Source of the DNA: Symploca sp. SIO3C6
GTDB taxonomy: Bacteria > Cyanobacteriota > Cyanobacteriia > Cyanobacteriales > Coleofasciculaceae
NCBI GenBank assembly: GCA_010692425.1
Contig: JAAHHJ010000014.1
Coordinates: 309,953 to 373,952, forward strand
DNA length: 64,000 nucleotides
Reading direction: 5' to 3'
Below are positions 9,193 through 18,453 of this stretch, piece by piece. Position 1 is the stretch's first letter; the number at the start of each line of letters is the position of its first letter. Position numbers and translations under genes: made by a program. Under the pieces are notes generated by a model. The model was given only the letters and a program-made list of their open reading frames with translations. It made no database searches and was not told the origin of the DNA.

Positions 9193-10146
9193 ATGGAGAA
9201 GGTTAATTCCTCTAAGCAAGTACAATCTCAACATGCAAACCTAATAGTTTTGGGTACTGGCGCTTGGGGTTCAGCTTTGGCAAATTTGGCACGTAGTAAT
9301 GGTCATCAAGTATGCTTGTGGTCACGCAGTAGTAACCAACAGTTGGAAAAAGTTGTGGCTGATGCCGAGATTATTGTCTCAGCTATTCCTATGAAAGGAG
9401 TTGCAGCTACTGTTGCCAAGATTAAAGCCATTGGCCTTAAAAAGGAGACTACGATTGTAACAGCAACCAAGGGTCTAGATCCAGCTACTACCCGTACCCC
9501 TTCCCAAATTTGGCAAGCAGCGTTTCCAGGGCATCCAATTGTTGTATTCTCTGGACCTAATCTTTCCAAGGAAATTGAACAGGGATTGCCAGCAGCAACT
9601 GTAGTTGCCAGCACTCATCCAGTAGTAGTTCAAATTGTGCAAAAGATCTTTGCAAGTGAGCGCTTCCGTGTTTATCGCTCTCAAGACCCGATTGGGGTAG
9701 AATTAGGGGGCACCCTTAAAAATGTAATGGCGATCGCAGCTGGGGTTTGCGATGGTCTGCAATTAGGTACTAATGCTAAATCAGCTCTTATTACCCGTGC
9801 CTTGGCAGAAGTTATTCGCATTGGTACTCACCTTGGTGGAAAAACTGAAACTTTCTTTGGTTTATCTGGTTTGGGGGATATGCTAGCAACTTGTAGCAGC
9901 CCTCTAAGTCGTAATTATCGAGTTGGTTATGGTTTGGCACAGGGGAAGAGTTTAGAGGAAATCTTGACACAGTTGCAGAGTACCGCTGAAGGGGTTAACA
10001 CCACTAATGTCTTGATTGAAATTGCCAATCGTGAGGAGATTCCGATGCCAATTTCGAGAGAGGTCTATCGTTTGCTTAATAATCTCATTACTCCTCAGCA
10101 AGCGGTGGAAGTTTTAATGGAAAGAGATTTGAAAGAAGAATTATAG
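9193..10146 (+). CDS. gpsA: Glycerol-3-phosphate dehydrogenase [NAD(P)+]
   Basis: A 317-residue cytoplasmic enzyme that reduces dihydroxyacetone phosphate to sn-glycerol 3-phosphate for phospholipid synthesis. The Rossmann motif GTGAWG is at 21-26. SGPNLSKEI, the catalytic-lysine region GGTLKNVMAIAAG, and GLSGLGDMLATC with SRN are all present. The region after SRSSNQQ is shorter than in E. coli GpsA, the usual cyanobacterial form. It is divergent from the membrane protein upstream. Confidence 0.96.
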   Translation: MEKVNSSKQVQSQHANLIVLGTGAWGSALANLARSNGHQVCLWSRSSNQQLEKVVADAEIIVSAIPMKGVAATVAKIKAIGLKKETTIVTATKGLDPATTRTPSQIWQAAFPGHPIVVFSGPNLSKEIEQGLPAATVVASTHPVVVQIVQKIFASERFRVYRSQDPIGVELGGTLKNVMAIAAGVCDGLQLGTNAKSALITRALAEVIRIGTHLGGKTETFFGLSGLGDMLATCSSPLSRNYRVGYGLAQGKSLEEILTQLQSTAEGVNTTNVLIEIANREEIPMPISREVYRLLNNLITPQQAVEVLMERDLKEEL

Positions 10147-10443
10147 TGCTTTTCGATTGAGTAAGAGGGTAAGGGAGAAAGAGTTTGAAGCTGCAACCTA
10201 ATTTCTTTACATAATCCATACCAAGGTAGAGTTTTCTTGGTGTATTCTTCTATTTATAGCTGTACGTATTAAGGTTAGGACAAGCTAAATCACTAGAACT
10301 TTGTCAAATTCACCCCTTCTGCCTTGGAGCCTTCTGCCCTGGAGCCTTGCGCGTAGCGCTATATGTCCGACTACTTAGGGCGGTGGAAGTTGCCTAATTT
10401 AGTAGAATCCCCCCTTTTAGAAAAAGGGGGAATGTCAATAAAT
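10147..10443. repeat. Gap with ends of a possible miniature transposable element
   Basis: TACGTATTAAGGTTAGGACA near 10263 is repeated almost exactly at about 63851, next to the IS630-type transposase end. About 115 bases later, TATGTCCGACTACTTAG (10361-10377) is the inverted form of a motif found at 3530 and 38854. The bases between include duplicated GCCTTGGAGCC / GCCCTGGAGCC and GCGCGTAGCGC. A CCCCCCTTTTAGAAAAAGGGGGA hairpin at about 10409-10431 may end gpsA transcription. Confidence 0.35.
10409..10431. terminator. Terminator-like hairpin downstream of gpsA
   Basis: CCCCCCTTTT and AAAAAGGGGG are complementary with a tiny loop and lie between the convergent gpsA (plus) and the small unknown gene (minus). 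The stem's own T/A run can serve as the U tract in either direction. Confidence 0.45.
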
Positions 10444-10782
10444 TTAAATGGCTAAAAAATCTAAACTGTGATCATTCTTACTCACTGGAGTGGACTTTTT
10501 AACCACAGTCAAAGTATGGATAGTGTAACCTGCTGAAAGTATCAAGAGTTGACTGATTCTGTTTTTATGTACTTCACTAACACAACTACAAAGTGTATCC
10601 AGGCTCATTCTCAACTGTTGCTTTTTGCCCAGTGGTAGAGCATCGCAGCTGATTAACTTGGTAACTTCTTCAAACATCTGTTGCTGAGCTTCTGGTAATA
10701 AATCAGACCAATTAGATAAGGTAAGATTTCGCAATACGATCCGGAAAATAGCCTCTGTTTCGTTCATATCCATGCTTCTCAT
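10444..10782 (-). CDS. Small unknown protein after the carbamoyltransferase
   Basis: At most 112 residues, mostly helical and acidic at first (NETEAIFRIVLRNLTLSNW, LLPEAQQQMFEEVTKLI), then a variable tail. It has no signal peptide, membrane helix or motif that I recognise. It is the last gene in the minus-strand run, 160 bases after the carbamoyltransferase, so it may belong to the cluster or be an independent gene. The start could be 10782 or either of two downstream Met codons. Confidence 0.5.
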   Translation of the reverse strand: MRSMDMNETEAIFRIVLRNLTLSNWSDLLPEAQQQMFEEVTKLISCDALPLGKKQQLRMSLDTLCSCVSEVHKNRISQLLILSAGYTIHTLTVVKKSTPVSKNDHSLDFLAI

Positions 10783-10942
10783 TTAAAAATAAGGCAGGAG
10801 GCTTACCAGACTAGAAGGGATGATAATTTTCATCAGTTTTTTGTGAGCAGAAGCTCATCAGTATTTAGTTATAAAATAGGAATTATCCAATTGAATTTTC
10901 ATTCCTTCTGTACCTGCTCTCTGCATTTGTAGTCTTCTATTG

Positions 10943-13117
10943 CTATGCTAGAATTACTGCCGACTCAGCTTGCCACTGATAATACCAAGCTAGTAAACGC
11001 TCTCCAGCATCTTTGGGTGGACTTAGAATGTCATGCCAAGCTATAAAGGTATCCCCATCAGCCCCAATCATGATTAAGCCACTCATCCCTTTAGAGCGCT
11101 TCAGTGCTTGCAAAGCTTGCTCTGGGTTTTGAACTATTGGGCTACCTACGTTTAATGAGGTGTTCACAGAAACTTCTACACCCAATCGACGTCCCATGGC
11201 TTTGAGATAAGCATAGGTGAAGGTATCATTCTTTCTGACAATTTGAACACGGGATGTACCATCGTGGTGAATCACTGCTGGAATCAGCTGATAGCTCTCA
11301 GGACGAGCCCGAGTCGTCAATACCATATAGTTATAGGCATTATGGTTGTCATCACTAGCACCTGGTGAGAGTTCAAAGTAACGCTGAGCTGCTTCGTAAG
11401 TTGCCATGGGTGCCAATGGACGAATTCTTTCTCGAAACTTGACTAACTCATTAATATTTTCGAGGCTATGGGGGTTGCAGGGATTGGCAACAATACTACG
11501 GTGGCCAAGTGCTCGTGGCCCAGTTTCTGCTGCTCCTTGAAAAAATCCCAATACACCATCTTGGGAGATAATATAAGCGGCTAAATCAGCAATCTCTTCT
11601 CGTTGTTGGGGACAATTTACATTGCCTAGCGGGATATAAGCAATTTCTTCAGTGGTGTTAAGTGAGTGACTAATACTGGCAGTGCTGGGAGGAATGCCGC
11701 AATAAAAAGCATGTTTTAGTTTTTCTCCAGTTGGCACACCGTTGGCCAAAGCAAAATTATAAGCTGCTCCCATTGCCACACCAGCATCACCGGGAGTAGG
11801 CGGCACCCAGAGGTGTAAATGGGTATCTTTACCAAAATAGCGCTGATAGTAAGTCTGGTTAAAATTTTCTAGCAAACGCATGTTGGCAACACAGTTGAGG
11901 GCTGTGCCTCCACTCATAACTAGTTTGTTGCTTCCAGTTGTACGAATTAGGTAGTCGATTATATGGAATAAGACATCTTCAAAAACTAATTGAGTTGCAG
12001 CTGCCTTATCTAAGCGCTCCTGGGTAATCGGTGAGTGGGTAACATCCTCAACCCGCAAAATTGCATCGGGATTCCACATCTTTTTGGCAGGGATAGGCTC
12101 TCCGAGAATTTCTTTGAGAACATTATTATAAGGCTTTAGTTGACCCCATTGGTGCCAATTGGTCATGGCACGATTAAGGTAAACCTGGCCTTCATTACCA
12201 AAATAAATCAGCTGACGTAGTTGCCGATAGTAGGGATTGGTGAGGCGGTTATTATTACCCCAGGCAGAAGCCCCCATATAGCGCCCTTCACTACTCAATG
12301 TAGTCCAACCACCTTGGGTAGAACTAATCATGCTGTAAAGTATACCCAGCGAGTCCATCATACTATCATTACTACGCAGACGCTTAAGCTGGTTATTTTT
12401 GGCAAGGTAAAGAGATATTGAGCCATTATCACCAAAGCCATCAAGTACAGTAACCATTACTGGCTCTTGGCTACAATTGAAAGGAGAGACGCCATAGGAG
12501 AAATAGGCGTGATTGTCGTGGTGGCACATGCCGATGATTGGCATTGGCCCATCTAAACCCAGTTGCCTACCCAAACGTTGGGGGACTTCACCAGCCTTCT
12601 GAACATGAATATGATTAAATTTTTGTGAAGACGAAGGCAGAGAAAGAGAAAGGCTTAAGGGTAAGTGTTCACAAACCGCACGCAAACCGAAGGGAATAAA
12701 ATCTATGTAGTTCCAACTAGCAAGGCAAGCATGAATATCCTTCGGTTCAATACCGATTTCACTCATGCGTTTACTAACTGATTCAACGCTATGTTGTGGA
12801 TAACCAGCATAGTGTTTGATTCCAGTGTACCTTTCCTCTTCCTCATTACAAATGAGTTTGATTCCTTGCTCCAAAGAAACTTCAATTAAGGCAACTCCAG
12901 AATTGTGACCACTAGGTCCAATTCCCATCAGATAAACTCGCTCTTTCCTATGAAGCTTGGCTTGCATTGAAACAATTCGCTCACGGGCATAGCGACTATC
13001 CAAGTGATAGAAATTACGGGCAGCAAAAAGAGTTTTCATCAACGGCTTAGTAGTCTCGAAAACTAATTTACCTATCCAGGGATGAGCTGGGCCATATCTT
13101 CCAAAAATTCGTGACAT
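10943..13117 (-). CDS. NodU/CmcH-family O-carbamoyltransferase
   Basis: A 724-residue enzyme of the family that transfers carbamoyl from carbamoyl phosphate to a hydroxyl through a carbamoyl-adenylate. The N-terminal Kae1-like domain starts near MGIGPSGHNSGVALIE (64-79), followed by NEEEERYTGIKH and the metal-binding CHHDNHAYFSYG (198-209). VLDGFGDNG, SGGTALNCVANMRL and GDAGVAMGAA follow. The C-terminal YrdC-like domain carries GPRALGHRSI and VNTSLNVGSP. A basic 60-residue extension precedes the core. AGAGGTAGGATAA gives a good ribosome binding site. It is the last large gene of the biosynthetic run, separated from devA by 0.8 kb, so it may have its own promoter. In this setting it probably carbamoylates the polyketide product (inference). 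Confidence 0.93.
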   Translation of the reverse strand: MSRIFGRYGPAHPWIGKLVFETTKPLMKTLFAARNFYHLDSRYARERIVSMQAKLHRKERVYLMGIGPSGHNSGVALIEVSLEQGIKLICNEEEERYTGIKHYAGYPQHSVESVSKRMSEIGIEPKDIHACLASWNYIDFIPFGLRAVCEHLPLSLSLSLPSSSQKFNHIHVQKAGEVPQRLGRQLGLDGPMPIIGMCHHDNHAYFSYGVSPFNCSQEPVMVTVLDGFGDNGSISLYLAKNNQLKRLRSNDSMMDSLGILYSMISSTQGGWTTLSSEGRYMGASAWGNNNRLTNPYYRQLRQLIYFGNEGQVYLNRAMTNWHQWGQLKPYNNVLKEILGEPIPAKKMWNPDAILRVEDVTHSPITQERLDKAAATQLVFEDVLFHIIDYLIRTTGSNKLVMSGGTALNCVANMRLLENFNQTYYQRYFGKDTHLHLWVPPTPGDAGVAMGAAYNFALANGVPTGEKLKHAFYCGIPPSTASISHSLNTTEEIAYIPLGNVNCPQQREEIADLAAYIISQDGVLGFFQGAAETGPRALGHRSIVANPCNPHSLENINELVKFRERIRPLAPMATYEAAQRYFELSPGASDDNHNAYNYMVLTTRARPESYQLIPAVIHHDGTSRVQIVRKNDTFTYAYLKAMGRRLGVEVSVNTSLNVGSPIVQNPEQALQALKRSKGMSGLIMIGADGDTFIAWHDILSPPKDAGERLLAWYYQWQAESAVILA

Positions 13118-13711
13118 TTATCCTACCTCTGGTTCTGATAGTTAAAAGTGAAAATTGTGAGTGACGAGGGATTGTTGATAATTGGCAGAGCTGCGTCTTC
13201 AAAGATTTTAGTATTGTCTGTGTTGCCGAATTACCAGTTGTCGATTATGTTATCTTGCTGACAGTTTTTTTCTGAACTAAAATTGATAAAAGTTGACATT
13301 ATCGTGACTCAAGTGTTAAAGTTTATGAGTGAACCAGCAATTATTTTTGACAACTTATCTGTAAATCAAAGATTTTACAGATAACTAGAATACCTTTTAG
13401 TTTTTAGCTTAGTTAAATAAATTTAAATCTGATTATTTGACTCAGAAACTCAAAATCAAGATTAGTATATCTAACTAATATGAAAACCATTATAACTTTA
13501 GCAGTTTAGAGACAATCATAGCAAGTAGTTTTACTATTTTGCAATATTTATTGCCTAAATAAATCATCAGCAAAACATAACTAAAAATTTGCAGGGCTGC
13601 GTTTGGATTCAAAAACTAAACACAAAGTAGATATAGTTTCATTCCCTACCCTTGCAAATTTATTTATATTTTCTATTGCTTATTTACTTATAACACAGAG
13701 ATTTACAGTCA

Positions 13712-13736
13712 GTGTAAGTATAAATAATACTTACAC
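13712..13736. repeat. Perfect 10-bp inverted repeat, 5-base loop
   Basis: GTGTAAGTAT and ATACTTACAC are exact complements separated by AAATA. It may be an operator or RNA hairpin; no T run follows. Confidence 0.5.
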
Positions 13737-13765
13737 GCAAAAGTTTCTTGCCGCATTAATTTTCT

Positions 13766-13819
13766 GTAGTAGTAATTCATGAATTACTACTACCTATGGC
13801 ATTTTTTGTATAAGTCTTG
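13766..13819. repeat. 28-bp perfect palindrome plus TTTTTTG-TAAGTC tail (repeat copy 1)
   Basis: Positions 13766-13793 read identically on both strands, centred on TTCATGAA with GTAGTAGTAA arms. TATGGCATTTTTTG and TAAGTCTTG follow (to 13819). The same arrangement recurs at 56571 and, with another stem, at 45423. Confidence 0.6.
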
Positions 13820-13939
13820 TAAAGCTTATATTTTCCGATTGTATGATGATTTTTTAAAACTTATTTCCCTCCTCCATACTCTCCACCTCTGATTGAATAC
13901 ACACTCTTAATGCTTGACAGTTGATTGTTAAAAGTTTCT

Positions 13940-14641
13940 CTATGATTTTTGTGTGAGAATCTTTTGTTGCAGATAACCATCCTCCATAGTGATGATACGA
14001 TCAGCAACATCTAAAATGCGGTTGTCGTGAGTCACAATCAAGAGGGCAGATCCCTGTTCCTTAGCAAGTTTTTGCATCAGTTCTACAACTGTTCGACCAG
14101 TTTTACCATCTAAAGCAGCTGTAGGTTCATCAGCTAAAATTAATTTGGGGTTACTGACTAAAGCGCGGGCAATAGCTACCCGTTGCTTTTGCCCACCTGA
14201 AAGCTGCTGAGGTAGTGAGTTGACTTTGCCACCTAATTGTACAGCTTCTAACATAGCTTCTGATCGGATTTTTGCCTCCTTTTCGGGAACATTTTTCCAC
14301 AATTCCATTGACATTTGTACGTTCTGTCGAGCTGATAAAAAATCTAGCAAATTGTGAGCTTGAAAAATGTAACCAATATGGCGACGAACTTGCACTAATT
14401 TTTGTTGAGAAGCTCCACGAAGCTCCCAATCGAGAAACTTCAGACTTCCTTCCTGAACAGAACGTAAACCACCAATTAAAGTCAGCAAAGTAGTTTTGCC
14501 TGAGCCAGATGGCCCAGTCATAATCACAATTTCCCTAGGTTTAATTTCTAAATTGATCTTAAACAAGATTTGCTGGCGGAATGAACCAGCTCCCATATAT
14601 TGATTGAGATTGCGAATACAGACAATATTTTCTGGGTGCAT
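13940..14641 (-). CDS. devA: DevA-type ABC transporter ATPase
   Basis: A 233-residue ATPase of the LolD/MacB-like class. Walker A is GPSGSGKTT (43-51), the Q-loop region YIFQAHN, the signature [15 protein letters not shown], Walker [13 protein letters not shown], and the H-loop IVTHDNRI. Its start lies about 25 bases after the end of devC, so the two are co-transcribed. In Anabaena DevBCA with TolC exports heterocyst glycolipids. Here it lies in the same run as an Hgl-type synthase, so it should energise export of that cluster's product. Confidence 0.93.
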   Translation of the reverse strand: MHPENIVCIRNLNQYMGAGSFRQQILFKINLEIKPREIVIMTGPSGSGKTTLLTLIGGLRSVQEGSLKFLDWELRGASQQKLVQVRRHIGYIFQAHNLLDFLSARQNVQMSMELWKNVPEKEAKIRSEAMLEAVQLGGKVNSLPQQLSGGQKQRVAIARALVSNPKLILADEPTAALDGKTGRTVVELMQKLAKEQGSALLIVTHDNRILDVADRIITMEDGYLQQKILTQKS

Positions 14642-14665
14642 TGGTCTAATCAGTTATCTAAAATT

Positions 14666-15838
14666 CTAGAAAATATCAGCTGGGTCTACAGAACGCAGCT
14701 TATTCATGGCAAGAAAACCGGAAATAGAACACATAAAAACTGTCGAAAATAACACCACTAATGCCTGATGTAAATGCATAAAAAACGGCAAATGGGTGCC
14801 AGCTTCGGCGAGATCGTATAGACCTAAAGACAAAGCAAATCCTGGTATATAACCTAAAACAGCTAAGATTACAGCTTGCTGAAATACCACACTCAGCAAA
14901 TAGTTTTGGGTATGCCCCATAGCTTTGAGAGTTGCATACTCAACTAGATGACTGGAAATGTTGCTATAGAGAACCTGATAAACCACAACAACACCAATAA
15001 CAAAACCCATAGTAACCATCAACTGAAAGGCAAAGCCAATTGGTGTTCTGATGTTCCAGTAGCTTTTTTCAACTTCACTAAATTCCTTGCGGTCAAGAAT
15101 CCTGACGTCTTTGGGTAAATTTGCTTTAAGGATTGTCTGCACTTTTTTGATATCAGCACCGGGTTTTAGTTTAATTAAACCAATATCTATGAAGTCTGCT
15201 TTTCGGTAATCAAAAATATTCAAAAAGGTTGATTGACTGACAATTAAATTACCGTCAACTCCAAAAGAAGCTCCAAGAGTGAATAAACCAGCAATTTTTA
15301 ATCGGCTGGCAAGGGTTAAGTCGTTGAAATAAGATACCTCAATCTCAACTTCTTCTTGTTGTGCTTTCTCAGCAACTGGACCAAATTCTGGTCGAGAATT
15401 ACGGTCAAACAAGGCTTGGTCTGGTATTCTGAGTTGATCTAAGTTTTGATTAATTTCAGGCAAATCGAAAGTTACTGAATCCAGACCAATTCCAAAAACG
15501 AATATCGGATTTTTTTGTCCAGTATCGATACTTTTGGTCTTGCCAAATTCATGATACAAGGGGGTGACTGAATCTACCCCCTCATAGCCTAATGTTTGGT
15601 ATAGACGTGCCCTAGGAAAACTTTGCTGAGATGTTAAGGATATATATTGTGGACTGATGACAAATAAATCTCCTCGTAAATTGTTATGTACCTGAGTAGC
15701 ACTGGCATAGAGAGCATCCTGAAAACCAAGCTGCATAAACAACAGAATCACAATAAAAGCCAAACCTGCTAAAGTCGCTAGGAAACGGACTCTTTTGTGA
15801 ATTAGTTGTAGCCAAGCTATGGGGATAGATAAAATCAT
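14666..15838 (-). CDS. devC: DevC-type ABC transporter permease
   Basis: A 390-residue inner-membrane permease with the MacB/FtsX layout: one N-terminal helix (about 14-36), a large periplasmic domain (about 40-270), then three helices (about 275-380) containing LMVTMGFVIGVVVVYQVLY. ATLKAMGHTQNYL is a typical cytoplasmic coupling segment, and the protein ends in LRSVDPADIF. It lies between devB and devA, all in one direction. It would form the inner-membrane channel of the export pump. Confidence 0.92.
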   Translation of the reverse strand: MILSIPIAWLQLIHKRVRFLATLAGLAFIVILLFMQLGFQDALYASATQVHNNLRGDLFVISPQYISLTSQQSFPRARLYQTLGYEGVDSVTPLYHEFGKTKSIDTGQKNPIFVFGIGLDSVTFDLPEINQNLDQLRIPDQALFDRNSRPEFGPVAEKAQQEEVEIEVSYFNDLTLASRLKIAGLFTLGASFGVDGNLIVSQSTFLNIFDYRKADFIDIGLIKLKPGADIKKVQTILKANLPKDVRILDRKEFSEVEKSYWNIRTPIGFAFQLMVTMGFVIGVVVVYQVLYSNISSHLVEYATLKAMGHTQNYLLSVVFQQAVILAVLGYIPGFALSLGLYDLAEAGTHLPFFMHLHQALVVLFSTVFMCSISGFLAMNKLRSVDPADIF

Positions 15839-15948
15839 GACCCAATTTTCTTAAAATGAAGTGAATTTTAATTGAAAATTTTTAGGTTGTAAAGAAAGTG
15901 CGCCGCCTCTCCAACTAGGTAACAGGGCTTGGTGTGAATTGATCTTTA

Positions 15949-17178
15949 CTATTGAGTACCTGTAGAAATAAGAACTTCCACCTGTAGATTAGTTAAGGCT
16001 GCAACTTTCTTACTATCTTCTGGATTGAGAAGAACTTTCACCTTAACTATTTTGTTATCTGTATTTGCCATCGGGTTAGTGCTGAAGACTTTTTGTTTGT
16101 CAACTTGTAGACCAATCTCAGCAACTTTACCCCGCAATTTTTCTGAGAAAGCTTGGCTAGTAATGACTGCCTCTTGACCAATCCTCACTTTGCCAACATC
16201 GGTTTGATATACTTCTGCGATTGCCGACATTTGCTCTGTTTTCGCAATTTTAGCTATTCTGGGAACGCCATCGATATCTTGAATTTGACCAGCTTTGGTA
16301 ATAACTTCGATGATTTGACCATCTACAGGAGCCTTAATGTAAGATAAATCCAAGTTAGCTTTAGCTCGTTTGACAGCAGCGATCGCCCCATCAACTTCCG
16401 CCTGTGCTACTTGTACGTCCACTGGGCGGACTTCCGCAATACTACTAAGGGTCGCTTTTGCCTGACGCTGCTGTTCTTCTAAAGTTTCGATTGTGCGTTC
16501 AAGGGCGGCTTGAGCTTCTTTTAGTTGCTCTCGGGAAGTGTCTACTTTTAAACGTCTTTGATCCAACTCAGAAGCAGAAATTGCACCTTCTTGTTGTAAA
16601 TATTCATAGCGACCATAATCGACTTCGGCATTGCGAACTTCTGCTTTTAAGGCAGTAATTCTTGCCCGTTGAGAGGCAATTTGTCCACGTAATTCAGCTG
16701 CTAGGCGAGTAATTGTCGCCTTTTGAGCATTAATATCTCCTGCTCTTGCCCCTGCCTTAACTCTCGCTAAATTAGCTTTAGCTATTTCCACTTCTGCCTT
16801 AGCCTGGTCTAAGGTAGCTTGTCGCTGATCCCGATTATTGAGGATGGCAACTAATTGCCCAGCACGAACACGATCTCCTTTTTTAACCAAAACCTCCTTA
16901 ACTACCGCACCATCACCGGAATTAGGCGCAGGAGCAGAGATTTCCGTGATTCCGCCTTCAGGTTCTAAACGTCCTAAAGCAGCAACTTTGCTGAGGACAG
17001 GAGTCGTTTCCACAGGAGCTTGCGCCAAACTTTGAGTAGTGGTAGCTCGATTTTGCAAGAAGCTGTAGACTAGGACTGATCCCGTGCCTGCAGCCGCTAC
17101 AGCCAAAGTCACTGCCGAAGCCATCAATAACTGACGACTTATAGGTTTGGGTAAGGGCTGAGTTTCTTTCTGAACCAT
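15949..17178 (-). CDS. devB: DevB-type membrane fusion protein (HlyD family)
   Basis: About 409 residues. An N-terminal membrane helix (ASAVTLAVAAAGTGSVLVYSF region) is followed by a lipoyl/barrel-sandwich half (KGDRVRAGQLVAILNNRDQRQA), a long coiled-coil hairpin (about 105-265, rich in AKA/RAR/LKEAQAALERT), the second lipoyl half (IKAPVDGQIIEVITKAGQ) and a beta-barrel. This periplasmic adaptor would link DevC/DevA to an outer-membrane TolC-type duct. I prefer the ATG at 17178; a TTG at 17193 would add five residues. First gene of devBCA, just after a dehydrogenase gene. Confidence 0.92.
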   Translation of the reverse strand: MVQKETQPLPKPISRQLLMASAVTLAVAAAGTGSVLVYSFLQNRATTTQSLAQAPVETTPVLSKVAALGRLEPEGGITEISAPAPNSGDGAVVKEVLVKKGDRVRAGQLVAILNNRDQRQATLDQAKAEVEIAKANLARVKAGARAGDINAQKATITRLAAELRGQIASQRARITALKAEVRNAEVDYGRYEYLQQEGAISASELDQRRLKVDTSREQLKEAQAALERTIETLEEQQRQAKATLSSIAEVRPVDVQVAQAEVDGAIAAVKRAKANLDLSYIKAPVDGQIIEVITKAGQIQDIDGVPRIAKIAKTEQMSAIAEVYQTDVGKVRIGQEAVITSQAFSEKLRGKVAEIGLQVDKQKVFSTNPMANTDNKIVKVKVLLNPEDSKKVAALTNLQVEVLISTGTQ

Positions 17179-17306
17179 GACTGTTGTTTCCAAATGGGGG
17201 GCAAAGGGTTAAGACTCAAATACTCTGCAAAAATTGTTGAAAATTTAGACCAGGCTAAGATATGTTGTACTTGCTTGAGGTTGTTATTCTGTTAGCAGTG
17301 AACTTT

Positions 17307-18320
17307 TTAGCGGTCTCCAATCAGATTTTGGATATCAGCTTTTCTCAGCCATTCCTGGGTTCGCTTCAATCCTTCTTCCAAGGATATTTTCGGTTTGTAG
17401 CTAAGCTGGCTTTGAGCCTTCTCAACCGAATAAGCATAGGGGCGAGTCAACAAATCTACAGAGGTTGGTAAAGTATCGATATTCTCGCCAAGAAGTTTTT
17501 GTCCGAAGCGGCGCAGTTTAATTGGCAACCTGATTAAACTTGCTGGCATAGACAAAGGTGCGGGTAGATCAGCAATTTCAGCTAGACGGGTAAAATATTC
17601 TTTCCAGGAGGTTTCTTGTCCATCAGTGATGTTAAATATTTCTCCGTATGCCTCTTTTTCTAAGGACAAAAAAATTGCCTCAATTAGATTGTCGATGTAA
17701 ACATGGTTCATCACACCTTTTCCACCGTTAGCTAACAAGAATAATCCTTTGCGCATTAATAACAAGGGTCGAACTATCCAGGGTATGCTTCCTGGTCCGT
17801 AAACATCTCCTGGTCTAATAATAATGATGCCAAAATTACGCGGTTTATTCAGTTGCAAAAGTTTCTGTTCGGCTTCTATTTTTGTTTGACAGTAGAGATT
17901 ATCTTCGCGACAAAGTGGGCCTCCTTCTGTGACATGATCAGGATAGTTAAATCCGTAAACCATCCCGCTGGAAAGATGCACAAAGGCTTTGACTCCAGAA
18001 TGCATTGCGACTTTAGCCATATTAATGGTGCCGCCAACATCCACCGCCCGCAATTGTTCTAATGAGCTATTTTCTTGGGTAACACCTGCTGTATGTAGAA
18101 CTATTGTTGCTCCCTGGCAAGCTTTTCTAGCAGCAACAGGGTTGTTGACGCTACCAACAATCACTTCAGCACCTAGCTGTTGCTTTAAGGTTTTGAGATT
18201 ATTTTTGGAGTGCTGTAGCCCTCGAACCTTCATCCCCCGCTCTCGGGCTAATTCAGCGGCACGCCAGCCGATAAAACTGCCAATCCCGGTGATTAGAATG
18301 GTTTTGTTTTTGAGGTTCAT
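17307..18320 (-). CDS. Extended short-chain dehydrogenase/epimerase, intact active site
   Basis: 337 residues from the ATG at 18320, where the family N-terminus [14 protein letters not shown] begins; upstream in-frame sequence looks non-coding. The NAD-binding motif is GIGSFIG (12-18). The active site has SS(118-119) and Tyr143-x-x-x-Lys147 (YCQTK). IRPGDVYGPG and HVYIDNLIEA are typical of the NAD-dependent epimerase/3-beta-HSD group. It is clearly paralogous to the gene at 22875, but keeps the catalytic Tyr. It probably reduces or oxidises a hydroxyl/keto group of the cluster product. Substrate unknown. Confidence 0.9.
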   Translation of the reverse strand: MNLKNKTILITGIGSFIGWRAAELARERGMKVRGLQHSKNNLKTLKQQLGAEVIVGSVNNPVAARKACQGATIVLHTAGVTQENSSLEQLRAVDVGGTINMAKVAMHSGVKAFVHLSSGMVYGFNYPDHVTEGGPLCREDNLYCQTKIEAEQKLLQLNKPRNFGIIIIRPGDVYGPGSIPWIVRPLLLMRKGLFLLANGGKGVMNHVYIDNLIEAIFLSLEKEAYGEIFNITDGQETSWKEYFTRLAEIADLPAPLSMPASLIRLPIKLRRFGQKLLGENIDTLPTSVDLLTRPYAYSVEKAQSQLSYKPKISLEEGLKRTQEWLRKADIQNLIGDR

Positions 18321-18453
18321 AGCATCAATAGAATTTTTGCACAAGTCGAGGAAAGGGCAAGAAAATGAGAAACAAAACAAGTGGTAGGTGTAAGGGAATT
18401 TTTTGAATACTTAGCTAGAAATACCACCCAAAATTTCGTTCACCAGAAGTCTC

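Larger units (their letters stand above)
13118..13939. other. 0.8-kb gap between devA and the carbamoyltransferase
   Basis: Very AT-rich. It contains two strong inverted repeats (listed separately at 13712 and 13766) and otherwise no coding signal on either strand. It should hold the 3' end of the dev transcript and possibly a promoter for the carbamoyltransferase gene. Confidence 0.5.
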
